Below are positions 8,665-19,788 of a DNA stretch of 38,325 bases, one piece after another. Source of the DNA: Gnetum montanum (Eukaryota > Streptophyta > Gnetopsida > Gnetales > Gnetaceae). The stretch covers positions 449,681 through 488,005 of the forward strand of contig MNCI01026467.1 of the NCBI GenBank assembly GCA_015680685.1, in the 5' to 3' direction. Below the pieces are notes generated by a model. That model worked only from the letters and a program-made list of their open reading frames with translations, was not told the DNA's origin and did not search any database. The first letter of the stretch is position 1. Every line of letters starts with the position of its first letter. Made by a program: the position numbers and the translations under genes.

Positions 8665-11600
8665 ATTCCTAAAGGTGCTTGGACAACCTAGTACATTCAC
8701 AATCAAGACATTCCTAACAATGAATGACATGCAAGATGCCAGGATGGTGTTCAGTGTCAACAAAAGCGGTTGCCTATTGAAATTCCTTAAACGTAGCCTC
8801 CTTCCTTGAACATTCGGCCACATCCCCCTTGCCGTCAGGGTGAAGCTAAGCTGCAGAACACCTGATGTGTCAGCACAGAGCCAGCCAATAAGTGTTACAG
8901 TTTATATCCATAATAACATATGGACATCTCCCATCTCACAACCACATTTGGGCATTATGTGCATGCACCTTATCCTATTGCTGTTGCATCTACTTTGCCT
9001 CCTCCCACTCCCGCTCCTTCACTAGTAGCTCCACCCATGCCTACTCGGCCCTCTGTTGCTCTTCTTGCTACAACTCTTCCTTGATCTAGACTTGCAATTC
9101 ATCGGTTAGTGCCACCCTTGTCGACGCTTCTTATAGATCCCATTTCCCAAGGATCTCCTTCTCCTTGTCAGCATACTATGCCTCTAGCTGGGCTGTGATC
9201 CACTAGAACTCTTCTTCTTGGGCATGCCACTTGGCCTTCCACATGAACCTTTCTTCTTGCTTTGCCTTGTTAGCCGCCTCCTCCGATGCTTGCTGCAATT
9301 TTGTAGCAAAGTGTTGTTCTAGATCTTGGTGGCAAGGGATAGAAGAAGGGGACCTCCTAGGCATCCCTTCCATGTCTTCCTCCTCTCTTGTTAAAACATG
9401 CATATATGTTGATGTAGGAGTAGCCCCTCCTAGAATCCGGTTGTTTACGCACATATACCATCCTGCAAGAAGCAAGACTCGCTGGTGAGGGAACAACCAG
9501 CATAGCCACCTACAATAGGGCTAGAATTAGCCTTGAGTGGCAACCCCGATGCTGTGGCTAGGAAAAATCTTGGCAAATTCACTCCATGCCCCAACCACAT
9601 GCACTTTAGTAGCATGAAGTGCATGCCCTAAAGCTTCCAAGCATTCCTAGATTGGACCAGGAAATGATCAACAATCTTAGCTGCTTGTTGCCACAGAAGC
9701 GGCAATTCTGACTTTGGCACTTGTTCGCTATTGGTCTTTGGAACCACTTTGTAGAAAAAACCTTCAGTGTCCTATCACCCATGACCTTTGGGAAGAACAG
9801 TTTCCTCCATCGCTGAGATACCAAGGTACTGTGCTATCACAGCCTTCGTAAGCTCAATCTAAATACCGCAGAATGACATAGTATCCCCAGCCATCAACCA
9901 AACCATCAACCAGGTTAGGGTTCCCCTCCAGTTGGGGAAGGACCTTGGCCCACCCCACATGCTCTAGCATTCGCCAAAGCTCTTAATTCACTTGATAAGC
10001 CACACACAAAGGCTCAAATGTGGGCGTTACACCCATGGTGGTTGTGGCCTCTTTCCAAAAATATACTCCCCTTGTCACAACCTGTGTTGGTGGAGGAGGT
10101 CACTACGCCTTGAAAATCTCATTGTTCCTAGTTTTCCAAAGCACCCAAAGAACTGCTATGGCCTTATAGTCACCATTTAAATTTGCAGGTGTCAGGATAT
10201 CTACAGCCCACCAAGTATCAACAATATAAGGGCATTGGTATAAAAAGTGCGTGAGTGTCTTGGGGGTGTCGAAACATAATGGACAACAATCATTAATGTT
10301 CAAGCCCTGCGCATGTAGAACTGCACGCACTAGAAGCATTGCTTGTCTTGCCAACTAATTAAAAACCTTTAGCTTTTCTGGTAGCCATTTCTTCCATATG
10401 TTTCACCACCCATTGGTCTGAGGGTATTTAGTCTGAATAAGGTCCCATGGTGATACCCCCAACATACACCCCCCTCCCGCATCATATCTTGTGCATGCTT
10501 GCAGAGATTATGCCATATTGGCGAAACTTGGTGATTTGCTTCCCATTGTTGATACTTGCCATTCATAATTCTAATCCATTGAGCCGACCTCTCGTGTTGC
10601 TGCAAAACCCAGTTTACTAGTCTCTGGTATCCCAACATTATCTCATCTTGAATTTTTAGAACTCCAAGCCTCCCAGCCTCTCTTGCTCTAGTTGTAGTTT
10701 CCTAGCATACCAGATGCATACGATTACCCCATTTACCGCTTGACTAGATAAAATCTCAAACTAGGTGGTCTATCTTCATTATAGTACTTATAGGGGGTGA
10801 AGCCACGAAAGCTGTGAAATTGGCCATAGCCACTAAAATCGAAACAGCAAGCACAACCCATCCCTTTCGGTTGAGGAAACAATTTGACCAATGTCCAATC
10901 TAGTGTTCCATTTTTTGTACCAACTTTGACCAATTTGATTCCTCCCCCAATCAAAAAGTAGGATACCTAACTAGGAATATTGAGGAGTTACTTGAAGAAT
11001 CCCCAACATTTGAGATATTCTACTTTCAACTCTAAAATCAGCTTTGAGCAAGTGAAGGGTTGACTTCCCCTTGTTAATTTCTAATCCCACTTCTAGAGCC
11101 ATTCGATGGAGAGCCTGATCAATTGCCAGAGCCTGTGGCACTGCTGATCAATTGCCAGAGCCTGTGGCATTGCTGATCAATTGCCAGAGCCTGTGGCACT
11201 GCTTCTATGAAAGAAGCATAGTGTCATCTGTATAATGTTTTGCTAAGCATTTCACCCTAGCGATATCTAATCCTCACCTTTCACTTTGCAATATAACTAC
11301 AGGGTATCCATTGCTATGATAAATAGAAGAGGAGATAGCAAATCACATTGCCTAGGCCCCCAGCTAGGGTAGGAAGACCCCCAAAGTCGACCCCCAATAT
11401 CAAAAGAGTATGCTCTTGACACTTGCAGCTGAATGCATAAGTTCACAAAATTGGAGTTAAATCCCTTGTAGATCATGCTCGTGGATAGAGCATCCCAACT
11501 AATCGTATCATACGCTTTCGTAATATCCAACTTTAGGCAAATTCCAAGGAACCTTGCCTCCCGCATCGAATGAAGAACCTCCTTCATCAAAAGTACTTGG

Positions 11601-13210
11601 TCCCGTAAGAACCTACCTTTGTTGAAACCTACTTGATGCTTCCCCACTAGTCTTGGCATTAGTGGTACCAAATGCTGGACCAGTATTTTTGTGAAGACTT
11701 AGAGCAGAACATTACAAATACCAATTGGCCAAAATTGCGAAGGATCCATAGGGTTGGGTTGCTTTGGAAGTAGGACAATCCTGGAACAATTAATCTCCTT
11801 GCGAACTTGTTGCCACCGTAACATTAGGTTAAAGGCATCCAACATGTTTTGCCCCAGTAGATCCACAAAAGCCTTGAAAAACTCAATAGTCCAGCCATTT
11901 GGACTAGGGGCCTTGTCTGCCTTCATCGACACCATCTACACTTCCAACTCCTGAAGTGTGAACAAGGCTAATAACAATTTGTTCTTAGCTTCTTCTAAAA
12001 CTCTTTGCACCTATACAGATAGCGGCAATGGGTGTATCTTGCCCTAGATTTTAGCCCCGTAATCACTCATCACTCTTGCTATTGCTTGAGGGTCCTCAAG
12101 GGTAGAACCATTTCACACCAAACAGAGCATTTGCTTTGCATGTCCCTTAGATTTGGCAATAGTGAAGAAGAACGACATATTCCTATCCCCCTCCCTTAGC
12201 CAATGTATATGAGCCCTTTGCTTCTAGTACCATTCTTCTTTTGTTGAAAGGTCTTGTAGTTGTTGGAGAATTGCATTCTCCTCCCTTTTGAGATGTATCC
12301 TAGACTCTTGTTGTGTTTGGATGTTTGCAAGATGCCATTGAAGGTCCATCCTAGTGATCCTAAAGGAGATTTTGTCATCTAGTGTTTTAGACCAGATAGC
12401 CCATTTAAGCTGGAGTAGACCTTCCCTAAGGAAATCCCATGGGTCTCTCTAGTTGGGGTAACAACCCTCTATCTCCTCAACTAGTGTTTGAGAAGCCAAG
12501 AATGCTTAAAACAAAAAGGAGGGTGGGACCATGTTTGGGCTTACTCAAATGGCAAATGATGGAGCGATGATTGGATGCCTACCTTTCCTTCCCAGAGACT
12601 TGGATATCAATGTGCATTAGGAGGTCAGAGCTCACCCACACTCGATCAATTCTAGACAAAACCTGATCGTTTCCCCTTCACCTATTACTCCAGATGAAAT
12701 GATAGTCTTTTATCTCCATATCCACAAGGTCATGGGATTCCAAAAATGACAGAAATTGTTGAGAATTAGGAGGTTCTGTGTTATCCTCCCCAGATTTTTC
12801 CCAAGGATGTAAATGTTGGTTGAAATCACCACTAAGACCCATCTACATCTGTTAGGCATCAACAACATAACCTTCCTTAGCTCTTGTAGTTGTGCTTCCT
12901 AGATTTGGGCCCCATAAAAGTTGGTAACTCATAGGCCAAATGAACATATAAAGATAGTTCTGTTCTAGGTAGATGAGTCGACTAGGTTGAAAGGTAACCT
13001 TGAAAGAATAGCTAAACCCCCTACCCGGCCTTGACATGCAACCACTTGTGTATGCCATCCTTTCCACTTTAGATAGTGGAATTTAGTTTGTTGCAATTTT
13101 GTCTCATGGAGACAGACCACATCACATTCTTCACTTCGAATTATCTCTTTCAAGGTATTTCTTTTGTAGGGTGTATCGTATCCCCTATAGTTCCATGAGA
13201 GGATCCTCAT
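8665..13210 (-). pseudogene. LINE ORF2: APE endonuclease, RT, zf-RVT, extension
   Basis: Decayed LINE replicase. The start at 13210 overlaps the ORF1 stop. The endonuclease begins MRILSWNYRGYD with CLHETKL (metal-site Asn and Glu). Fingers: DKAPSPNGWTIEFFKAF near 11900. RT motif A: KLDITKAYDTISW; motif B: GPRQCDLLSPLLFII; motif C: YTDD at 11223-11234 (usual YADD). The thumb carries ALEVGLEINKGKSTL, and zf-RVT lies at 10354-10103 (CCPLCFDTPKTLTHFLYQC). The extension continues collinearly: LWRMLEHVGWAKVL (9970-9930), VPKSELPLLWQ, a Glu/Lys/Gln-rich coiled coil (9400-9000), GRCPYVIMDIN (~8930) and FQ-TAFVDTEHHPGIL (~8770). Frameshifts and stops are frequent, and a 29-bp triplication lies after motif C. 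Confidence 0.75.
11116..11202. repeat. 29-bp tandem triplication inside RT
   Basis: Three head-to-tail copies of a 29-base unit starting TGATCAATTGCCAGAGCC, at 11116, 11145 and 11174. The unit encodes part of the segment just after the RT YTDD motif. Two extra copies add 58 bases, which shifts the frame, so the expansion happened in a dead copy or killed this one. Confidence 0.9.
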
Positions 13211-14187
13211 GGCCTACTAGCTGATCTTTTCTTATAGACCTCTTTCAAGGTCGGTTGTAGCCCCAAATCGATATCCATTTGTGTCTTCTTGCAGGGAGCA
13301 ATTGACATAGGAGGCCTGCCCAGCTTCCATGAACTTGATGAATGGGGGAAATCTCCAAGCTCCTCCGCCACAAGTTTTGAGGTCTCCATCATTCTGGGCA
13401 TCAAAGCTCCCCTCATGACCAACGCCCAATCACTTAACCGGGGGAGCTCTGCCCCCTTTCTTGTTAGGGCAGTATTTGGGGAGTGGGAAGCATCCCACCC
13501 CTTGGGGGAACCACCTTCCATGGAAATTGGCTCAGGAGCGGACCCATTAGGCACGGGTTCAGGGTTGGGGACCGCAATAGGAGTCGGTTCCACCACTAGA
13601 CACCCACGACATCCCACCCGAACCCAGCCATCAACATTCATCTTAGGAAGTGCCTTCATCTTAGGAGGGGCCTATCCCTTGGCACGAAACTGGAACGTAG
13701 TAGCCAGGTGGTTCCCCTTTTCACAAATGGAGTAGCCGAAGCCTAGTTGGCTTGAGCATAGCTTGCTTGCAAACAAATTTTCATATTCCACCACAACCCT
13801 CTCTTCTCCCGATGGAAGCTCTAGGACTATCTCTTGTACGAAATCCTTGGAAGACAATGATCTCCATATGCAAAAATGTGCAAAACCCATATGTTTCATG
13901 GAGTTGGTGAATTTGTGAAAAGCAATAAACTCTCCGAAAAAACCAGTGAGGGTTTTTAGAAACTCAGGCATCCACATCTCCCAGGGGATACCTAAGATTC
14001 GGATCCACATGGGTGCCTGAGAACATAGGTCCGTGTCCCGGCGGGCACCAAGGTGCCATGGTGTTAGCACCAACCCCAACGCCCTGTAAAACCAAGGTCC
14101 TTGGAACAAAGCTTTGTCATGGTCCTCACTAACTGGAACACAGAGGAGGAGTTCCTTCGAGAGGTTGTGCACCTTAATCTCCCCCAA
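13207..14187 (-). pseudogene. LINE ORF1 protein (DUF4283), one internal TAG
   Basis: ORF1 of L5: RNA-binding protein of plant L1-type LINEs. DUF4283 spans roughly the first 120 codons (GPWFYRALGLVLTPW, then IPWEMW and FGEFIAFHKFTNSMKHMGF). A knuckle-like segment, YSICEKGNHLATTF, has the C-x2-C-x4-H-x4-C spacing but Tyr and Phe in place of the first and last Cys. An in-frame TAG at 13672-13674 splits the frame; after it come a Pro-rich linker and the tail DIDLGLQPTLKEVY. The ORF ends in TGA overlapping the ORF2 ATG (ATGA, 13207-13210). The first codon at 14187 is TTG, and homology to L1 continues upstream to about 14290 in another frame, so this is not the true start. Confidence 0.75.
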
Positions 14188-14560
14188 TTCTCATGTCTTA
14201 GGAGCCCATTTCAAATCAAATCAAGCTTAGGGTGAGTCCCAAATGATACAAACTTACTAATTAAGCTTCATTCCATCGTCCGAACCCCCTTGCAAGGAGG
14301 CCTACGAACCTGCAGCTGCATAGAACCCTCCACATTCAGGAGCATGCCTTGATGCCACAGTCACCTGGATGCCAGCCCGCCCCACCACCTGCACCCCTCA
14401 TCTGTCCCACCAAAAGCACTAATGCCCTGTCCTACGAGGCCAACAGGACCCTCCCTGATCAACACAGGATGCAAAGCCATTGAGCCCCCACCACCCTAAC
14501 TTGCTCCCTTATCGGCTTCCTCCCTCACACCTGCTCCCGCACTCATGGTTCTCCTATCTT

Positions 14561-15020
14561 CTTCTTTTTTTTTTTCCCAAAGTTAGCATTAATCTTAATA
14601 TACCAATTTCATGATATCTGATCAACAGTGGGCTCATCAGAGAAATAGTGCAAGACAAGCAAGGATACATTAGATCGTCAAGGAGACTCTAGCTGTCAAA
14701 TACTCAACTATAACCATAATGTTGTATGCATATGTGACATACAAAACCATGTAATATATCCAAAACTACCTCTTGGCAACTAATGGAAAATAGTGAAAAG
14801 AGAAGACTGGTTTAAACTTAAAAGGGACGAAGGTTGACTCAACAGCTAAAAGTAGCTTGAGCTTTGAATCCTATATCATTATACCATTTTATTCATTTAA
14901 AATACTTCCAATACCTGCATATTTTCCTCCATAAATTCAGAACTTTCTTCTATACTGCTTCTGCTAGAGGCGTTGAATGCTGAAGAATGTGCCTTTTCTG
15001 CTTCCACCAAATCTCATAAC
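14561..15020. other. intergenic, no gene seen
   Basis: Starts with an 11-12 base T run (from about 14563) and continues as AT-rich sequence to the left duplication of LTR-Y. The T run could be the A tail of another minus-strand insertion, but no body or duplication is recognisable. Confidence 0.45.
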
Positions 15021-15025
15021 AAATA
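15021..15025. repeat. LTR-Y TSD AAATA, left
   Basis: AAATA directly before TGTAACACCC; repeated at 24386-24390 directly after GGGTGTTACA. Confidence 0.7.
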
Positions 15026-15613
15026 TGTAACACCCTGTCTTAGGTGATTCCATTGATGCTTGGCGTGTGATTGTCATGATTTTGGTTTGGCTAGGTTGTG
15101 TTGTATGCATGCTTCCTCAGTGTGTTTGTTCTGAGACCTGTCATTGGTATATGATGCATTAAGTAGAGAAGCATGCTGATGATTTAAACTAAGTTTATAA
15201 ATAAATTTTGATTTCTGGCATTTGCATTTCTCATGCATATTGACCTTGTTAGGATGTTAGATAAATGCCATGGTCTGGAAGGGCATTTTGTATGGGTAGT
15301 CGGCCAGGTATGGTTGGTTGATTAATTATGTTATTTTCTGTTATTTTACATTTCTGTTTTGCTGAGCACCTTGCAAGAATGGATTATTGAGTTTGAGTGG
15401 ATTATTAGATAGAGGAATTCACCAAGAAGTTGTAGGTTTTGACGGTTTGTGAAATGGACTTCTAGTTAGTTTTGATAGTTTAAAGTTGTATGGGTAAGCG
15501 TGTTTATCATGTTTGTTCATCTAACTTGTTGCCCTTTGGAATCCTCTTTTTGATACCTATGGACAATTATGAGAAATTGAAGCATGTTATTGGCCCATCA
15601 AAATGTACACATC

Positions 15614-15632
15614 TTGTTTTATATCAACCTTT
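15614..15632. repeat. TSD of LINE tail L7, left
   Basis: The 19-base TTGTTTTATATCAACCTTT is repeated exactly at 15802-15820. Confidence 0.85.
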
Positions 15633-15801
15633 TTTTTGAGAGAGAATGTTCGGGATTGTATTACTGAAATATAGTACAAGGAATTACAGAAAGTGGGTCA
15701 ACAGCTTTGGCCCATGTGGGGTGTGGTTACAACCCAAAAACAACATGCCAAACTGTGCATTAGCCTGCCGCCCCCCACCCCCAACCCCCCCCACCCCCCT
15801 G
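15633..15801 (-). mobile_element. LINE tail L7 (169 bp), severely 5'-truncated
   Basis: Bracketed by a perfect 19-base duplication. The T run at its left is the A tail, so it lies on the minus strand. The body holds only 3' UTR-like sequence and starts, at the 5' junction, with a G-rich stretch (C-rich on plus, 15769-15799). It inserted into LTR-Y after LTR-Y was in place. Confidence 0.8.
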
Positions 15802-15820
15802 TTGTTTTATATCAACCTTT
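15802..15820. repeat. TSD of LINE tail L7, right
   Basis: Second copy of the 19-base duplication at 15614-15632. Confidence 0.85.
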
Positions 15821-16778
15821 GATTTGATTGTAGCTATTGGATTTTTAGCCTTACCTGTATAAGCCTTGCAATTGGAACTTTTTTTCCACATTTGGTATCC
15901 GTTTTTATTGGCACCGATTTGTTGGTTTGGTGAGGAAGTGAGAGTGTGTGGTGCATGCAAGTGAGGTTGTGGTCTGTTATAAGTTGTCCACTTGATTCCT
16001 CTTGCTTAGATTACCTTTGGACTGATTTCTCGTACTGTTTTGTTGATCCCTATGTCAGCAGGTGCAGGTTTCATTAAGGTTATAGTGAAGGTTGGAGTGT
16101 TTAGAAAAGATCCATTACTTGGGTTGAACAACAGTCAGACAGGAATTTATTATTGCTTTCTTTGTAGATTTGGTTCGGCATATTGTGAATATGAGATTTG
16201 CAGGTGTTTTGTTGTTCGTTTGGTGTGTCAGATGAATTTATTTTTGTGTCATGTTTCTGTATGGATATTTGTAAATTGTTTCTCCATGTTTGGCACATAA
16301 GGGTGTTTCACTGTTTGATTTTGATGTTTTGGAATATTGTTTTAGCCTTGTGTTTGGTGCACAGGCTGATGTTGGAATTGTTGGATGTTTTCTCTTAAAG
16401 GCTTGTTGTGCAAGAGATGTGTTTCTTTCCTCTTTCCAATTGATGTGATGAACAGATGGTTTTCTCTTTTACTAGTGTTGTGGGTTGGGGTCCTTTGTTG
16501 CTTTCCTATTTTGCAAGCGGTGTGTTTCAGCAATTGTGGGAAAAATTCAGTTAATATCAGAGTTTTTCAATTTTGCATTGCGGCTTTTTTCAGTGACTGC
16601 AAGTCCACTTCAGGTTGTGGTCTACAATCCAAGTGTCCTCTGAGTCACGGTGAATATTGAGCCATGAAATTCTAAGGTGCCACGAGTCTTGGTGGGTTTG
16701 CATTTAATATTCTACGAGTCTGCCAAGGGTCATGGTGGCTGAATTCTAGTGTTTGCTAGATGACATATGATGTGAGTC

Positions 16779-16838
16779 GTGGTGGCCTGGTTGTTGATAC
16801 CACAAGTTGTGGTGGCCTGGTGGTTGATACCACAAACT
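16779..16838. repeat. 30-bp tandem repeat in LTR-Y
   Basis: Two head-to-tail units start GTGGTGGCCTGG at 16779 and 16809. Looser relatives of the GTGGT and CCACAA words run from about 16620 to 16900, a degenerate direct/inverted word array within LTR-Y. Confidence 0.7.
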
Positions 16839-17666
16839 GCGGTAGGATTGTGGTTGGTCTACTACAAATTTGTGGTTTGGTCACGGGTAAGGGAAGTAGT
16901 GTTAACTGAGAGCTGTGGTCAACCTGTGGTGTCTTGAAAATGGGCTATTGCAAGTTGTGTCTAGGTGGTGATCTATGAAATTTCAATGAAAATATAGCGT
17001 CTAAGGTTTTGTGGGGTGGTTTAGTTACCGGTGACTTGAGGGGTGATTGAATGTGTTATGGTTTTGTCATTCAACGAATTGATGGGTGACTAAACAAATA
17101 TGATGGATAAGTTGTTGCTGATCTGTAGAATGTGTATATGTTCAATGGAGGAGTGAAAGTGTTTGTGAAGCGGCTTGCTCATATTGTTGGGTCAATGAGG
17201 ATGTATGCGGGAGGAAGGATGTGTTGGTCACACAGTGTGATTAGTGTGATACGATTAGAACTCACCCACCCTGGAACGTGATTGATGACTATTTTGTTGT
17301 GTTTGATTGATACTCGATGATCATATTGATGTGTTATTACTGGTTTTTGATGTTGGGTATGTTTTATTATGCGAGAGCTAGCACCAAGGCAGCGATTGGT
17401 TTGTGATTGGGCACCACTAGAGTGCATTGTTAGATTAACCCCTGCCCATATGCAATAGTAGAGGATCTTACACGGGCCTCAACCTGAAGAAGAGGAAGAT
17501 TTATTAATAACGTAGTCTGGTCTTTAGGAGGTTTGGGACTCCATAAGTGCAGTAGCTTTGTGACAGCAGGGCTTGGCTGTTGATACCAGATGATAGAGGG
17601 ATCTTTTAACAGGTCTTATAGGATGAAATCCAAAATTGACTAAGTCTTGCAAGCATGGTGTTGATG

Positions 17667-17671
17667 GTATG
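17667..17671. repeat. copia-1 TSD GTATG, left
   Basis: GTATG directly before the 3' LTR; repeated at 23549-23553 directly after the 5' LTR. Confidence 0.9.
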
Positions 17672-17910
17672 TGAAAACAAAGGTATCTAAATTTGCATTC
17701 CTCTGAATTGTTTTATTTACTCTCAGGAAAATACATTATATAGCCAGCCAAGGCTTAGTACTCGGCTACAAATTAGGAAACAAACTGAAAAATAGAAAAC
17801 CACCTAAACTAGGAAAGTACAAATGGAAACAATCAAGAAACAAATCAGCTAACAATAAGAAGTTGACCAAAAACAAATCCCTAACATTCGGGATTTCTAA
17901 CTTTCTAACA
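17672..17910 (-). repeat. copia-1 3' LTR
   Basis: 239 bp, TG...CA ends (minus TGTTAGAAAG...TTTTCA). It contains a TATA-like CTATATAAT (plus 17735-17743) and AATAAA (plus 17712-17717). It pairs with 23312-23548. Confidence 0.9.
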
Positions 17911-17921
17911 CTCCCCCTCAA
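17911..17921 (-). other. copia-1 polypurine tract
   Basis: Minus-strand TTGAGGGGGAG directly before the 3' LTR: the plus-strand primer site for copia reverse transcription. The pol stop TGA (17918-17920) falls inside it. Confidence 0.85.
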
Positions 17922-18918
17922 GTTGGTGAATGAATATCAGCCATTCCCAACTTGTTTACATTTAGCTCGAATCCCTACTTAAGTAATGCCTTGGTGAGTA
18001 CATCTAGCACTTGGAGCTTGGATGGAATGTAGAGTAGGCTGACAGTCTTGTTCTCAATTTCAGATTTGCTGAAATTTCTATCAATTCGCACATGTTTCAT
18101 TCAATCATGTTGGATTGGGTTATGAACTATGGCAATAGCAAACTTGCTGTTACTGTAGAGCTTCATAGGTGATTGGAGAGGTATATCCAAATCCTTCAAG
18201 AGTCTTTCTAACCAAATCAATTTACAAATCCTTTGAGCTATTGCTCTATATTCTGCTTCAGCATTGCTTCTTGCTACAACAGTTTGCTTTTTTACTTCTC
18301 CATATTACAAGGTTACCCCACAATTTTGTACAATGACCTATTGTAGACTTTGAGTCTTCTATAGAACCTGCCCAATCTACATCTGCAAACCCTTCAATCT
18401 CTCTGCTCTCATTTTTCTAGAAGAGCAAACCTTTTCCTGGAGTTCCCTTTTCTCAAGATCTGTTCTACAGCCTCTAGATGTCTCTTAGTTGGAGAGTGCA
18501 TAAACTGGCTCACCACACTAACAATATAAGCAATATCTGTGCGAGTTAAAGAGAGAAAAATCAATTTACCCACAAGATGTTGATATCTCTCCCTACTCAC
18601 TGGTGGATCCTTTTCGGTTATCTTGTGTTTCCAATTCCGCTCAATGGGTGTTGAAGATGGCTAACATCCAAGTTTACTTGCTTCCTGTAGGAGATCTAGT
18701 GTATATTTTCTTTGAGAAATAAAGATGNAACATCCAAGTTTACCTGCTTCCTGTAGGAGATCTAGTGTATATTTTCTTTGAGAAATAAAGATGCCCCTTT
18801 TGCTTCTAGCAATCTCCATTCCCAAAATATATTTAAGCTTTTCTAGATCTTTAACCCTAAACTCAGACTACAAAAGGTGCTTCAAGTTGTCTATCTCGAT
18901 AATATCATCTCTGGATCT
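17918..18918 (-). pseudogene. copia-1 RT C-terminus and RNase H
   Basis: Continuation of pol on the far side of LTR-X. RT C-terminal part: LKYILGMEIARSKRGIFISQ, near 18850-18780. Then YQHLVGKLIFLSLTRTDIAY (18590-18530) and SVVSQFMHSPTKRHLEAV. RNase H of the copia type reads KKQTVVARSNAEAEYRAIAQ near 18290-18230 and ends with a copia-like DVLTKALLK segment near 17985. Frameshifts are present, and a 65-bp duplication around an N (18728) disrupts the frame, though that is probably an assembly effect. Confidence 0.8.
18663..18793. other. assembly join: N flanked by 65-bp duplicate
   Basis: The bases at 18663-18727 and 18729-18793 are the same 65-bp sequence with one mismatch, separated by a single N at 18728. 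This is the mark of two contig ends that overlap but were placed side by side. It should not be read as a biological tandem repeat. Confidence 0.85.
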
Positions 18919-18923
18919 CCGGT
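18919..18923. repeat. LTR-X TSD CCGGT, left
   Basis: CCGGT directly before TGATGAG; repeated at 19789-19793 directly after TTATCA. Confidence 0.85.
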
Positions 18924-19788
18924 TGATGAGTGGCGAGGTACCCCTACACTCAATTATACAAATACGAGCATTTTACGCACGATCCGGTCGAACTCTGTAG
19001 ACGGACTAGTTGTGGTATCCAAACAGTTACTCGTAGATCTCAGTTTGTTGTCTTCCCACCTGGACTAGTATTAGCTTTGTCACGTATGGTTTAGTCCAGA
19101 GTGAGGTGTATGATGTGTTTCTATGCTAACGCTACTCCTTGGTGTAATGGAAAATGATATTAACTAAGCTAAGGGAGAGAGGGTGAGAGAGAATATAAGC
19201 TAGCCTAAGTGCGATGAGCATCCATTCCTCAATCATCCGTACACATCTTGGACCTCGTGCACGACTACCACTGGGATTACCAAGCGCAGATCCTAGGTAC
19301 GCTATTGGGTTACCAAGTAGTCACACTTAAATGCTCGTGATCAAGTTGTACTCATTCTACGTTTAACAGGGGTTTAGGGTGAAGAGATATTAACTAAGAA
19401 AGCAGTAAATACAAATTAAATAAATAATTAAACTAAGTGAATGTTGCAATGATGAAGTAATCTCGATCTTTATTTCCGGTCATGTGTGTGTCCAAGTACG
19501 TCACACTCGAATAAGGATGCCGTACAATTACAATCACCACATTGCAGGCATGCACTGGGAGAGAAGGGTTGAGAGGAAAAACAAAAAATAAAATCAGAAC
19601 TTAACTCTAAAAACTGCCTTCTAAGTTTGCCTACCTCTTATTTATAGATGATGAGGTAGGCTGCGATATCGCGTACGCGATATCGCGTCTAGGCTGTGAT
19701 ATCGTGGATGCGATATTGCGGATGCGATATCACGATGGCTACGATATCACGAAAGCGATATCACAGCCAGCAAATTCATGACTTATCA
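18924..19788. mobile_element. LTR-X copy A, solo LTR (865 bp)
   Basis: Starts TGATGAGTGG and ends GACTTATCA (TG...CA), with a perfect 5-bp duplication CCGGT. It interrupts copia-1 RT: the sequences on either side join as VITG followed by DPEMI. A second copy with the same two ends is at 34773-35658, which defines the family. No internal coding is present, so it is a solo LTR or a non-autonomous element. Superfamily and strand are unknown. The right end carries an unusual GATATC array. Confidence 0.85.
19661..19768. repeat. palindromic GATATC array in LTR-X
   Basis: Six GATATC sites and one GATATT lie within about 100 bases, most in CpG-rich GCGATATCRCG contexts. 19663-19686 is a perfect 24-base palindrome centred on GTAC. 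19692-19704 and 19756-19768 are inverted copies of GGCTGTGATATCG, so the whole block can fold as a hairpin. Copy B of the LTR has a decayed version (35560-35615). Confidence 0.85.

Larger units (their letters stand above)
8597..14560 (-). mobile_element. LINE L5, nearly full length
   Basis: The most complete LINE here, about 6 kb on the minus strand. It has a GC-rich 5' region (14560-14290), ORF1 (DUF4283, knuckle, tail motif), ORF2 (APE endonuclease, RT, zf-RVT, extension), a 3' UTR and an A tail (the T run at 8597-8606). No target-site duplication was recognised beside the tail and near 14560, so the 5' edge is approximate. It lies outside LTR-Y. Stops and frameshifts are many, so it is inactive. 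Confidence 0.8.

Noticed and set aside
13289-13735. 148-codon plus-strand open frame
   Set aside because: Antisense to the proline-rich linker of L5 ORF1, whose minus-strand frame has homologous blocks in L1.
14562-14574. T run as tail of another LINE
   Set aside because: No body sequence or target-site duplication could be matched.
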